Assembly (NCBI RefSeq): GCF_009455635.1
Contig: NZ_QPER01000002.1
Span: 3,100,001 to 3,164,000, forward strand
Reading direction: 5' to 3'
DNA from: Paraburkholderia agricolaris
GTDB taxonomy: Bacteria > Pseudomonadota > Gammaproteobacteria > Burkholderiales > Burkholderiaceae
Length of the DNA: 64,000 nucleotides
The first letter of the stretch is position 1. The number at the start of each line of letters is the position of its first letter. This document shows, in pieces, positions 30,080 to 38,758 of this stretch. The notes under the pieces were generated by a model. The model saw only the letters and a list, made by a program, of their open reading frames with translations. It made no database searches and was not told the origin of the DNA. The position numbers and the translations under genes were made by a program.

Positions 30080-31431
30080 GAAAGGTCTCCCGCCGGTTTC
30101 GGTCCGCTACGAGTAATGACACGCAGCGCTTTGGATTCATAGCGCGGCAACGTCCCCTCTTCATGACAGACAATCGCGCATGTCAGGCCGAGGCGGGACC
30201 TCAGAATCCGACCGACTTCCTGCCTGAGCGCGTCCACGGTCTTTGGGCTGCGATGTTGCCTCTCGACCGCGACCTCGAGCGAATCCAGATGTCCGTGCGT
30301 TTTGTCGATATAGATCTGCCACGCCTCTTTGACCGTACCTTCGACGTCCGCAATCACGTCTTCGATCTGCGACGGGTAGACCATTGCCCCACGCACCTTC
30401 AGCATGTCGTCCGAGCGGCCGATAATGCGGCCGATGAGTGGAAAACCGCTGCGCCCGCAAGGACAGTCATACGGATGAGCGGAGACGCGCACGAGGTCGT
30501 GCGTCCGCCAGCGCACCACCGGCGACGCCTCCTTGTCGAGCGTCGTAATCACAATCTCGCCGACCTCGCCAGGTCCAACGGGAGCGAGCGTCTCGGGATC
30601 GAGGATCTCCGTTAGCACCGAGTCATCGTTAATCAGATGCATCTCGTCCTGCTCATGCGAGTACTCGCAGGACACGGCAAGGACAGGGCCGCCTGCTTCG
30701 GTCGAGCCATAGATGTTGTGCGCCACGAATCCGGGCGGCATGGCCTCTTCCAGTTGACGCCGGAATGCCGCGGATACCGATTGACCACCGAACAGGCCGA
30801 CGCGCAGCCGCCAGTCCCGTTTCGGGTCGATGCCCGCTTTCTGCGCCAGTGATACCAGTGTCATCATCCACAACGGCGACATCGTCGTTGCGGTGCACGC
30901 GTGATCTCGCAGCCACTGGATCATCAACTCGCCACGGCCAGGACCGATCGGGAAGTTGACTGCGCCGTAGCGCCGCAACGCCTCGTCCATTGACGATCCG
31001 CCGATCCACAGCCCGTAGCCGTAGCCCTGATAAACGCGGTCTCCCGGCGCAATACCGGTCGTGCGGAAAATGCGCGCCAGTTGTCGCGCGATAGTTTGCT
31101 CCCAGTCGCTGCGGGTAAAACCGAACATCACCGGCAGGCCAGTGGTTCCCGATGTCGCGCAGAAACGGGCAATCCGCTCGGGCGCCACCGTCAGGAACGG
31201 AAACGGATAGCGTGAACGCAGGTCTGCCTTGTCGAGCAGAGGCAGCGAGCCAAGTGCTCTTCGGTCAGCCAGATCAAGCGGCGTCATGCCGGCGTCGCAG
31301 AAATGCTCGCGCCATGCACCCGTTGCCGCAAGACGAACACCTAGCGCGGTCAGTTTCGAGTTCTGGATCGCCAGCACGTCCTCGCGGGTCGCGAAATCAT
31401 TTGCGTGCACGGGCGGTTCGATTGTCTCCAT
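30076..31431 (-). CDS. Phenylacetate-CoA ligase-like AMP-forming enzyme
   Basis: A 451-residue adenylate-forming enzyme of the PaaK group. The ATP loop is CATSGTTGLPVMFGFT, the second motif is YGSTEAGGPVL, and GRSDDMLKVRGAMVYPSQIE near the C-terminus is diagnostic of PaaK rather than of acyl-CoA synthetases in general. The frame is open to 31641, but AAAGGA before the ATG at 31431 sets the start. It would activate an aryl acid (arylacetate or similar) to the CoA thioester, offering an entry parallel to the ferredoxin oxidoreductase. Confidence 0.9.
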   Translation of the reverse strand: METIEPPVHANDFATREDVLAIQNSKLTALGVRLAATGAWREHFCDAGMTPLDLADRRALGSLPLLDKADLRSRYPFPFLTVAPERIARFCATSGTTGLPVMFGFTRSDWEQTIARQLARIFRTTGIAPGDRVYQGYGYGLWIGGSSMDEALRRYGAVNFPIGPGRGELMIQWLRDHACTATTMSPLWMMTLVSLAQKAGIDPKRDWRLRVGLFGGQSVSAAFRRQLEEAMPPGFVAHNIYGSTEAGGPVLAVSCEYSHEQDEMHLINDDSVLTEILDPETLAPVGPGEVGEIVITTLDKEASPVVRWRTHDLVRVSAHPYDCPCGRSGFPLIGRIIGRSDDMLKVRGAMVYPSQIEDVIADVEGTVKEAWQIYIDKTHGHLDSLEVAVERQHRSPKTVDALRQEVGRILRSRLGLTCAIVCHEEGTLPRYESKALRVITRSGPKPAGDLS

Positions 31432-31453
31432 TTTTGTCCTTTGCAGATCATCG

Positions 31454-32608
31454 TTATAGAACTTCCTGGGTGCCGAAAATGGCGGTCGAGTGACTCGACA
31501 TGTAGCCGCCGGGTGCATGTGCCAATGCGACGTGGGCGTCGCGAACCTGACGGAGTCCGCAGTCACCACGCAACTGCAGCGCGGATTCGATGATTGTGTA
31601 GATGCCGAACATGCCGGGATGTCCGAACGAAAGGCCGCCACCGTTGGTATTCATCGGAAACGCCCCGCCCGGTTCACAGCGCCCACCGCCGAGAAATGCC
31701 CCGCCCTCGCCCTTCGCACAGAACCCGACGTCTTCGGCGAACACGATCGGCATGATCGTGAACGCGTCGTACAACTGAGTAACATCGACATCATCCGGAG
31801 TCAGCCGCGCCTGCTGGAACGCGCGGTGTGCGGAATCCGACGCGCCGGTGCAGACGAGGTTCTCCATCTGGGCGATGCTCCGATGCGTTACTGCCTCGCC
31901 TACTCCAAGTACATACACAGGCGGTCGGCGACAGTCTCGCGCGCGCGCGGCAGACGTCACAATCACGACACCAGCGCCATCGGTCACCAGACAACAGTCA
32001 CGCACCGTCAGCGGACTGGCGACAGTGCGCGAGCCGAGTACGTCCTCCACTGTCAAAGGCGTCTGGTCGAACGCGCGTGAATTGAACTGTGCCCACCTGC
32101 GTGCTGCAACCGCGACCTCGGCAAGCTGCTCACGCGTCGTCCCGTACTCATGCATATGGCGTTGCGCGATGAGCGCATAGGCGGCGACGGGACCGGGATA
32201 ACGATAAGGCATCTCATACGGGCTAGGTTCCGAATGGCTCGCGAACTTGCCTCCCGATGACTTCTGCGTACTGCCATATGCGATCAGCGCAACCTCACAC
32301 AGGCCTGCCGCGATGGCGGCTTGCGCGTGATTCAGGTGAGCAATGAAGGTGCCGCCACCGACCTGCGTCGAGTCGGTGTAGCGCGGCTTGATATTCAGGT
32401 ACTCACACAGGCTTAGCGTTGGCATGAACAACTGGAGGCCAGCGGCAAACACGCCATCGATTTCGCTTAGCAGGACGCCACTGTCGGCAAGAGCATCGGC
32501 TACGGCAAGCGCCATCGCGTCGACTGGAGAGCTCTCAGGCGGAAGTGTCGCCACTGTACACATGCCGACTCCGACGATTGCGGTCGAACCACGCAAGGTT
32601 GTACTCAT
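31454..32608 (-). CDS. Thiolase-like lipid-transfer protein without the catalytic cysteine
   Basis: A 384-residue SCP-x/Ltp-type thiolase-fold protein. At the place of the nucleophilic cysteine the sequence reads STQVGGGTFIAHLNHA, with no Cys, while the C-terminal NTNGGGLSFGHPGM is kept, as is the tyrosine in LYDAFTIMP. This pattern is known from Ltp2-type aldolases of steroid side-chain breakdown, which cleave a beta-hydroxyacyl-CoA and need a DUF35 partner. The DUF35 gene overlaps it by ATGA. A retro-aldol role is therefore more likely than thiolysis. Confidence 0.8.
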   Translation of the reverse strand: MSTTLRGSTAIVGVGMCTVATLPPESSPVDAMALAVADALADSGVLLSEIDGVFAAGLQLFMPTLSLCEYLNIKPRYTDSTQVGGGTFIAHLNHAQAAIAAGLCEVALIAYGSTQKSSGGKFASHSEPSPYEMPYRYPGPVAAYALIAQRHMHEYGTTREQLAEVAVAARRWAQFNSRAFDQTPLTVEDVLGSRTVASPLTVRDCCLVTDGAGVVIVTSAARARDCRRPPVYVLGVGEAVTHRSIAQMENLVCTGASDSAHRAFQQARLTPDDVDVTQLYDAFTIMPIVFAEDVGFCAKGEGGAFLGGGRCEPGGAFPMNTNGGGLSFGHPGMFGIYTIIESALQLRGDCGLRQVRDAHVALAHAPGGYMSSHSTAIFGTQEVL

Positions 32609-32979
32609 TGCACGGGCCTGAAAATGATTCGTGGCACGCCGGCCAATTCGTCATACGCGGCTTCAACAGACTGACCGATTACGATCTCGCCGGGTTTGTC
32701 CGAGATCACCGTGGACATCATCCGGAAGCCCTCTTCGAGGGTAATGAGGGCAACGTTGAACGGCGCTTCCCCTTTCGGCTGCATCACGGTAATCGAGTAC
32801 ACGACGCCGCGGCCACTGCTGCGCCGCCATTCGAGCGCCTCGCGTAGGCCAGATGGACCCACCTCGCGCGGGAAGAACACCGGTACCCCGGCATGCCGGT
32901 CGAACTGATAGAGCAGCGTGCCTTCGCGTAGTCCGTTGAGATAAGTCATTCTTGCTGATTCACCCGTTCGCGTTTCCAC
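32605..32979 (-). CDS. DUF35/OB-fold protein, partner of the thiolase-like protein
   Basis: A 124-residue protein with the DUF35 OB-fold (GRGVVYSITVMQ, FNVALITLEEGFRMMSTVI, IVIGQSVEAAYDELAGVP). The usual N-terminal zinc ribbon has lost its cysteines: the corresponding region reads LYQFDRHAGVPVFFPREVGP. A GTG at 32979 with AGGGA eight bases upstream is the preferred start; an ATG at 32949 is the alternative. The coupled gene downstream encodes the thiolase-like protein, as expected for a DUF35-Ltp complex. Confidence 0.85.
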   Translation of the reverse strand: METRTGESARMTYLNGLREGTLLYQFDRHAGVPVFFPREVGPSGLREALEWRRSSGRGVVYSITVMQPKGEAPFNVALITLEEGFRMMSTVISDKPGEIVIGQSVEAAYDELAGVPRIIFRPVQ

Positions 32980-32981
32980 GC

Positions 32982-33752
32982 TCAGTTCCCTATGAACCGC
33001 GGGGCACGCTTTTCCTGAAACGCTCTGACGCCTTCCCTGCCATCAGACCCGTTGATCGCCTCGTGCTGGGATACCGCTTCGAGTTCCGCCATATCGGTAT
33101 ACGAATCGCCAGAATCGAGTATTCGCTTGCTCAAACCGAAGGCGCGGGTGGGCCCGTGCGCAATATCGCGCGCTAGTTTCGCCGTCACCGCGTGAAGTTC
33201 TTCGGCGCCGCAACTTCGATTGATCAGCCCGAGCTCAGCGGCTTGCCTGCCGCTGAGCATCCTGCCAGTCATGATCAACTCGGCAGCGCGGTGCCGGCCG
33301 AGTCGCTCGCGCAAGTAGTAGTGAGCGCCGGAGTCAGGCAGTAAGCCGATCTTCCGGAAAGGGCTTCCAAAAATTGCGTTGTCGGCCGCAATCGTGAGGT
33401 CACAGGCAAGCGCCAATCCAAATCCAAAGCCTAGTGCCGGTCCCGCAACCGAGGCGATAGTAGGCACTTCGCATTCACGTACGACTTTAAGCGCGGGATT
33501 GATTTCACGGGCAAGAAGCTCGTACGTGTCGTCCTCGTCAAGATTGACGCCTTTCAGATCGCGACCGGCGCAGAAGGCATCGCCCACACCCGTGATGAGA
33601 ATGCAGCGCGCTCCCGCGCTCGCCGCGCGCCGCACTGCTACACCGACCTCGACCATCTCCGGTATCGACAGGCTGTTTTTAGTTTCGGGTTTATCCAGGG
33701 TGATCGTGGCGACACCGGCTTCAACCCGACAGCGAACCGCATTGGGACCCAT
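32982..33752 (-). CDS. Enoyl-CoA hydratase/isomerase family protein, PaaG-like
   Basis: A 256-residue crotonase-fold enzyme. The oxyanion-hole segments are DAFCAGRDLKG and VAGPALGFGFGLALACDLT. At the catalytic position it has Asp140 in GLLPDSGAHYYL, the pattern of PaaG and related ring-opening isomerases, where true hydratases have two glutamates. The ATG at 33752 overlaps the MaoC stop (TAATG) and follows GGGAGGGA; upstream start codons are less likely. Together with the diiron oxygenase it suggests an epoxide or oxepin isomerisation, though the reaction is not proven. Confidence 0.88.
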   Translation of the reverse strand: MGPNAVRCRVEAGVATITLDKPETKNSLSIPEMVEVGVAVRRAASAGARCILITGVGDAFCAGRDLKGVNLDEDDTYELLAREINPALKVVRECEVPTIASVAGPALGFGFGLALACDLTIAADNAIFGSPFRKIGLLPDSGAHYYLRERLGRHRAAELIMTGRMLSGRQAAELGLINRSCGAEELHAVTAKLARDIAHGPTRAFGLSKRILDSGDSYTDMAELEAVSQHEAINGSDGREGVRAFQEKRAPRFIGN

Positions 33753-34207
33753 TAATTGTTCCCTCCCCGGCAACTCATCAGGATCTGCATGTCGCTAGCA
33801 ATCAGTTGCGCACCGTTCTGGTTGAATACGTTCCAGCCAAGTTTCACGACACCATCACGGCCGCTACGCTTGTCGGTCTTCGCCAGCACTTCACTGCGCA
33901 AATGAACCGTGTCGCCGATGAAGGTCGGCGCGGTAAAGCGCAGCGTGTCACTGCCGTAATTCGCTACGACCGCAGGTGCATCGGCCGGAACACCAAGGCC
34001 TGCGGCGATAGCGTGAACCAGCAAGCCCGGCGCAATCCGCTGACCAAATTGCGTCTGCGCAGCGTAGTGCGCGTTTGTGTGCAGCACATACCAGTCGCCG
34101 GTCAACGCACACCATTGCACGATGTCGGATTCGGTTACCGTCCTTCCCCGCGACGTGTACTGCTCACCAACCTCGATTTCGTCGTAAAACTTATCCAGAA
34201 AGTTCAT
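33752..34207 (-). CDS. MaoC-like enoyl-CoA hydratase
   Basis: A 151-residue hot-dog fold protein. The hydratase 2 signature is TGDWYVLHTNAHYAAQ with Asp38 and His43 as the candidate catalytic pair, followed by GQRIAPGLLVHAIAAGLG. It hydrates or dehydrates an acyl-CoA. It is the first gene of its transcription unit, 31 bases after palindromic operator B, and its stop overlaps the start of the crotonase gene. Confidence 0.9.
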   Translation of the reverse strand: MNFLDKFYDEIEVGEQYTSRGRTVTESDIVQWCALTGDWYVLHTNAHYAAQTQFGQRIAPGLLVHAIAAGLGVPADAPAVVANYGSDTLRFTAPTFIGDTVHLRSEVLAKTDKRSGRDGVVKLGWNVFNQNGAQLIASDMQILMSCRGGNN

Positions 34208-34237
34208 TGAATCCCCCCATCTTGTGGACGAGTATAG

Positions 34238-34261
34238 AATTACCCGTCCGGACGGTCAATT
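34238..34261. promoter_or_regulatory. Palindromic operator B (TetR type)
   Basis: Perfect 12-base core ccgtccggacgg (34244-34255) with outer AATTA and AATT arms, 31 bases before the MaoC start. It shares the whole right half with operator A at 27905. A TATAGAAT (34233-34240) overlaps its left edge. Confidence 0.75.
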
Positions 34262-34395
34262 AAAAGATGAAGCTACTCACAGAATTTTTTCGATCCCTTC
34301 AAACCTCTGCTTTCCCCCACCGGACCATTACAGTCGATGCAATCTTTCAGTCCGGTAAGAAGCGGCCAGGTCAAGCCGAATGCCCGTTCAAGATG

Positions 34396-35727
34396 TCAGG
34401 CGACAACATCTCTGAATACATGGACCGCGTCGTGCCGGTGGTACGCAAGAATGAGCAGTCCGCCGAAGAACAACCCGGCGGCAATCGAATAAATCCCGAT
34501 TGCCGTGCTATGCGTCAGGTCTCGCGTGAGCCCGATGAAATATGGGCTGGCGAAGCTGCCGAGGCTGCCCATCGCCGTGACCATTGCAACACCGACTGCA
34601 GCCGCCCGGCCTGAAAGACGCGCAACCGGCAAGCTCCAGAACGGCGGAGTCGAACAGAGAATGCCGGAGGCGCACAACGTCAAGCCAACCAGCGAGATGA
34701 CAGTGTCATGCTCAAAACGCACGGCGAGAGCCAGACCCATGGCGGCGATCAGCATCGGCAGCGCAACATGCCAGCGTCGCTCGCCGGTGCGGTCGGAGTG
34801 TCGACAATTGAAAAACATGGCGACGATCGCCACGAGGTAAGGAACTGCGGTCAGCAGACCAATCTGCGTTAGACTCCGCACGCCCGTGGCCTGCACCAGC
34901 GTAGGCATCCATAGACCCACGCCGGTAATGCCCGCGCACAACATGAAAAAAACCACGATCAATAACCAGAGTTGGGGATCGGCCAGCGCGCGCATCTCTG
35001 ATCCGCTTGCATGAGCAACTACCGCAAGTTCTGCCTTGACCGCCATTCTCTCCTCGGGACTCAGCCAGCCAGCGTGATCGGGTGAATCGACCATGAACCG
35101 CCATACGATCAGTCCCATCAGCACGGACGGCAGGCCCTCGCTGATGAACAGCCACTGCCAGCCGCTTAACCCGTACGCACCGTGAAAGGTTTGCATCAGC
35201 CAGCCTGAGACCGGTCCGCCCACAATGCCCGAGACCGCCACTGCGCTATAAAAGATCGCTACAACGCGTGCGCGCCGGGAAGCTGGGAACCATTGGCTCA
35301 GATAGAGGATTGCACCGGGAACAAGACCGGCCTCAGCAACCCCGAGCAATAGTCTCAACACATAAAACGAAACCGGCCCGCGGGTGACGAACATTAACGC
35401 TGAAATAAGCCCCCAGCTAATCATGATGCGAGCAATCCAGCGGCGCGCACCGAGCTTATGGAGAAGAATGTTACTGGGCACTTCGAAGAGAATATAACCA
35501 AGAAAGAAAATGCTCGCGCCAAGCCCAAATACCGAATCACTAAAATTAAGCTCCTGCTGCATCTGGAGCTTCGCAAATCCGATGTTCTGGCGATCGAGAT
35601 AGGACACCACATAGCTGAGGAAGAGGATGGGCAGCAGCCGATATGCGATCTTCCGATACGTCGCGTCAAGCGGCTGTGAAGCGGGCGACTGAGGTGTCGC
35701 CGCATATTGCAAGCTATTCTGGTTCAT
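34396..35727 (-). CDS. MFS transporter, anion:cation symporter (aromatic/hydroxy acid) type
   Basis: A 443-residue protein with 12 predicted helices. It has the ACS-type opening YVVSYLDRQNIGFAKLQMQQ, the loop motif LFEVPSNILLHKLGARRWI, and RLLLGVAEAGLVPGAILYLS. Members import organic anions such as 4-hydroxyphenylacetate, phthalate or tartrate with protons. Two adjacent ATGs exist; the GGAG spacing favours 35727 over 35730. It lies downstream of the D-2-hydroxyacid dehydrogenase and is the likely importer for the aryl acid used by this locus. Confidence 0.9.
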   Translation of the reverse strand: MNQNSLQYAATPQSPASQPLDATYRKIAYRLLPILFLSYVVSYLDRQNIGFAKLQMQQELNFSDSVFGLGASIFFLGYILFEVPSNILLHKLGARRWIARIMISWGLISALMFVTRGPVSFYVLRLLLGVAEAGLVPGAILYLSQWFPASRRARVVAIFYSAVAVSGIVGGPVSGWLMQTFHGAYGLSGWQWLFISEGLPSVLMGLIVWRFMVDSPDHAGWLSPEERMAVKAELAVVAHASGSEMRALADPQLWLLIVVFFMLCAGITGVGLWMPTLVQATGVRSLTQIGLLTAVPYLVAIVAMFFNCRHSDRTGERRWHVALPMLIAAMGLALAVRFEHDTVISLVGLTLCASGILCSTPPFWSLPVARLSGRAAAVGVAMVTAMGSLGSFASPYFIGLTRDLTHSTAIGIYSIAAGLFFGGLLILAYHRHDAVHVFRDVVA

Positions 35728-35900
35728 CATGTCTCCTGTTATGCCGATCCGGATTTCGGGAAATTCCGGATGTCGGCCAAGGTGCGCTCCAACTGGAGCT
35801 TTGCGACGGGTCTGTGCCCGCCTGCTGATCTGGCTCCGCTTAGCCAGCTTCTGCGATCCGCTTTGCGCCTGACCGGATTCTCGACTGCGTCAGCGAAGCC

Positions 35901-37301
35901 CTAAGATGTGGCCGCGTCGAATGGCTCGCCGGTGATTTTTCCCGGATTCATGATTCCGGCCGGATCGAACGCACGTTTGACGGTGCAATGCAGAGCGAAC
36001 GCGTTGCCCGCCTCCTGGCGCAGGAAATCAATCTTGCCGTAGCCAATTCCATGTTCGCCCGTGCACGTTCCTCCGCACGCAAGCGCTCGTTCGATCATGC
36101 GTCGATTGACCTGCCCCACGCGTCGCATCTCGTCTGCGCAATCAGGGTTCACCACGAAGCACAGATGGAAATTGCCGTCACCCACATGGCCGCAGATCGG
36201 CGCAATCAGGTCGGCCTGCAGCACGTCCTCTTTGGCTGCCTGAATATTGGCCGCCAGTTGTGAGATCGGCACACAGACGTCGGTTGGCAGACCCTGCGAT
36301 CCGGGACGCAATGCCAGGTTCGCCCACCAGATATCGTGACGCGCCTTCCACAGGCGCGAGCGATCCTCAGGACGCTCAGCCCATTCAAAATTGCACCCGC
36401 CATTTGCGTCGGCGATATCCTTGACCAGTTCGATCTGGTCCTGGACAGCGCCGCGGCTGCCATGAAATTCGAAGATCAGGGTCGGCGCGACGCTCAGCGC
36501 CAGCTTCGAGTAGCGATTGACCGCTTCGACCTGGGTGTCGTCGAGTAGCTCCACCCGGCCGATCGGAACACCGGCCTGCACGGTTTGAATGACAGCCTGA
36601 ACCGCTTGCGACAACTCCGGAAAACTACACGTTGCAACAGCAATATGTTCAGGGATTGCGTGCAGCTTCAACGTGACGGCTGTCACGATTCCCAATGTGC
36701 CTTCCGAACCGACGAACAGATGCGTCAGGTCATAACCGGCGGCGGACTTGCGCGCCCGAGTGCCGGTATGTACGAGACTTCCGTCGGGAAGAACGATCTC
36801 CAGATTCAGGACCTGTTCGCGCATCGTGCCGTAGCGCACGGCGTTCGTGCCCGACGCCCGCGTCGACACCATCCCACCAATCGAGGCGTCGGCGCCTGGG
36901 TCGATTGGAAAATGCAGACCTGTGCCGTGTAATTGCGCATTCAGTTCTTTGCGGGTGACGCCCGCCTCGACCGTCGCATCCAGATCGTCGACGCGGATCG
37001 CCCGGACCGCGCGCAGCTGGGATGTATCGACACATATGCCGCCGTGCAAGGCAGCCACGTGCCCTTCGCATGACGTCCCGGTGCCGAATGGGATGATAGG
37101 AACATGAAGATCCGCACACACGCGCACGATCTGCTGCACTTCCTCGACGACGTTTGGAAACACGACGGCGTCCGGCGCCCTGACCGGATGGAAGGTCGTG
37201 TCCTTGCCATGCTGCTCGCGAACCGCCGCGGACAGACTCAGCCGATCGCCGAATGATGGCTTCAGCCGCTCAATAGCGGCGCTGACGTCGCCATATCTCA
37301 T
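35901..37301 (-). CDS. FAD-linked D-2-hydroxyacid dehydrogenase (GlcD/D-LDH type)
   Basis: A 466-residue flavoprotein of the vanillyl-alcohol-oxidase superfamily. The FAD loop is PFGTGTSCEGHV, the second contact is IDPGADASIGGMVSTRASG, and the metal and substrate region shows CGHVGDGNFHLCF and CTGEHGIGYGK, as in D-lactate and glycolate dehydrogenases. Coupled by ATGA to the homogentisate dioxygenase-like gene, it would oxidise a D-aryl-lactate to the arylpyruvate that the 4-hydroxyphenylpyruvate dioxygenase-like enzyme uses. D-lactate itself is a less likely substrate in this context. Confidence 0.88.
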   Translation of the reverse strand: MRYGDVSAAIERLKPSFGDRLSLSAAVREQHGKDTTFHPVRAPDAVVFPNVVEEVQQIVRVCADLHVPIIPFGTGTSCEGHVAALHGGICVDTSQLRAVRAIRVDDLDATVEAGVTRKELNAQLHGTGLHFPIDPGADASIGGMVSTRASGTNAVRYGTMREQVLNLEIVLPDGSLVHTGTRARKSAAGYDLTHLFVGSEGTLGIVTAVTLKLHAIPEHIAVATCSFPELSQAVQAVIQTVQAGVPIGRVELLDDTQVEAVNRYSKLALSVAPTLIFEFHGSRGAVQDQIELVKDIADANGGCNFEWAERPEDRSRLWKARHDIWWANLALRPGSQGLPTDVCVPISQLAANIQAAKEDVLQADLIAPICGHVGDGNFHLCFVVNPDCADEMRRVGQVNRRMIERALACGGTCTGEHGIGYGKIDFLRQEAGNAFALHCTVKRAFDPAGIMNPGKITGEPFDAATS

Positions 37302-38437
37302 GATTCGATATCCTCAGTAAATTCAAGCCACGATTCGACGTGACCGGCAAGTTCGCACCCCGTGAGTCCTTTTGCCAGATCAAGCGGATCCCGCGCGTCG
37401 ATATTGATAGCGACTTCCTCGATCCTGGTGCGTGGATTCGACCGACTCGTTTTATAGGGCCCCGGATGCGGACCATGAGGAAAGCCGCTCGGATGGAATG
37501 TCATTGCGCCCGGTCCCATGCCTGAGCGGCTAAAGAACTGACCGGCGTGCAGAAAGAGCAGTTCGTCATAGTCGTCGTTCGAATGGAAGAACGGGACTTT
37601 CAGTGCGCCTGGGTCGGTCTCCGCTGGACGGGGGCAGAACGTGCAGACAGCAAAGCGGTCCGTGACAAACGTCGAATGTGCAGACGGCGGCAGGTGATAC
37701 CGGTCGCTGCTCACCGGCCGGATATCGCGCCAGTTCAGGCGGATAGGCACCAGTGTGCCTTTCCAGCCGACCGCATCGAGCGGGTTGAAGCCGAACGTGA
37801 TCGTGGAAAGCCGCTGACGCGCCTTCACGCGTACGCTGGTCGGCTGTACGCTCTGTTGAGCCAGAAATGACCCATCAATCTGAGGCACGTCCAGCACCGC
37901 AGGATCGAATAGCGCATGCTCGCCCAGCAGACCGCGATCCGGTAGCCGATAAGCGGCGCCAGTGGCCTCGAGCAGGAGAATAAAGCTGGGGCCGTGGGGC
38001 TCGAGTCGCCACATGGTGCCGCGCGGCAGCACAAAGTAGTCGCCCTCGCCCAAGGTTATATGGCCGTAGTCACAATACAGGTCGCCACCGCCCGCGTGTA
38101 CGAAGAAAAGTTCGTCGCCATCGGCGTTGCGGACGAGATAGGGCATTGGTTCAACCGGCTTCCAGACCCGTAGCTGCAGGTGCGCATTGGACGCAACGAG
38201 CGGCGCCTCGAGCGGACACTGGCCAGGGCCGAGTTGATTCAGATCGAACGCTCGTGGTCGATGAGCGCCCTCCCAGTGTGTCCAGGCAGTCGGCGGATGC
38301 CGATGGTAGAAATGGGTCGCCTGTCCGCCGAAGCCCTCCCTGCCGACCTCGCGCTCGTAGGTACCGTCGGGCAGATCGGCGTGGGCCTGGCGGCTGAAGT
38401 TGCCGGCGCGCAAAGGAATCTGGGGAGCGCGACTCAT
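37298..38437 (-). CDS. Homogentisate 1,2-dioxygenase-like enzyme
   Basis: A 379-residue bicupin of the HmgA family. Iron-ligand candidates are His285 and Asp290 or Glu292 in PFFHSNDDYDELLFLHAG and His315 or His321 in MTFHPSGFPHGPHPG. Typical bacterial HmgA is about 430-450 residues and has the glutamate one position nearer to the histidine, so this is a divergent member. The ATG at 38437 overlaps the YciI-like stop (ATGA) and follows GGAG. It should cleave a gentisate- or homogentisate-like ring. Confidence 0.82.
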   Translation of the reverse strand: MSRAPQIPLRAGNFSRQAHADLPDGTYEREVGREGFGGQATHFYHRHPPTAWTHWEGAHRPRAFDLNQLGPGQCPLEAPLVASNAHLQLRVWKPVEPMPYLVRNADGDELFFVHAGGGDLYCDYGHITLGEGDYFVLPRGTMWRLEPHGPSFILLLEATGAAYRLPDRGLLGEHALFDPAVLDVPQIDGSFLAQQSVQPTSVRVKARQRLSTITFGFNPLDAVGWKGTLVPIRLNWRDIRPVSSDRYHLPPSAHSTFVTDRFAVCTFCPRPAETDPGALKVPFFHSNDDYDELLFLHAGQFFSRSGMGPGAMTFHPSGFPHGPHPGPYKTSRSNPRTRIEEVAINIDARDPLDLAKGLTGCELAGHVESWLEFTEDIES

Positions 38438-38757
38438 TGACATTTCTCCAGTTCGCGCTCGAGTACCGCGCGCGTGTAGGGCGGTGTCATTTGCACCAGG
38501 GGGTTGACCGTGATGGTGTCGAACAGACCCGCGCTGCAATACGGCTCGCTTGCGATGAAGCGCCGCACCTCCGTCTCGCTGTCGACATCCAGCGCCACCA
38601 CCATCCCGGCCGCCTGCGTACCGTCGGCGCTGAGAATGGCGGAACCGAACACCGTGACCGGAAGCCAGTCGAGCATGTAGTGAATATGAGCGCGCCGGAT
38701 GGGCAGGCGATCCGCCGCACCACCGGGGCGATACAGGCAATGGATCAGAAAGGACAT
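38434..38757 (-). CDS. YciI-like protein, second copy
   Basis: A 107-residue YciI-fold protein (RLPIRRAHIHYMLDW, AGMVVALDVDSETEVRRFIA, EPYCSAGLFDTITVNPLVQM). It resembles the protein at 20569 throughout, including the EPY-x-x-A-x-LF core and the C-terminal LExEL. The start ATG at 38757 lies one base after the stop of the dioxygenase gene, and its own stop overlaps the HmgA-like start. A role as isomerase of a ring-cleavage product is possible; this locus lacks an obvious maleylacetoacetate isomerase. Confidence 0.85.
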   Translation of the reverse strand: MSFLIHCLYRPGGAADRLPIRRAHIHYMLDWLPVTVFGSAILSADGTQAAGMVVALDVDSETEVRRFIASEPYCSAGLFDTITVNPLVQMTPPYTRAVLERELEKCQ

Positions 38758-38758
38758 G

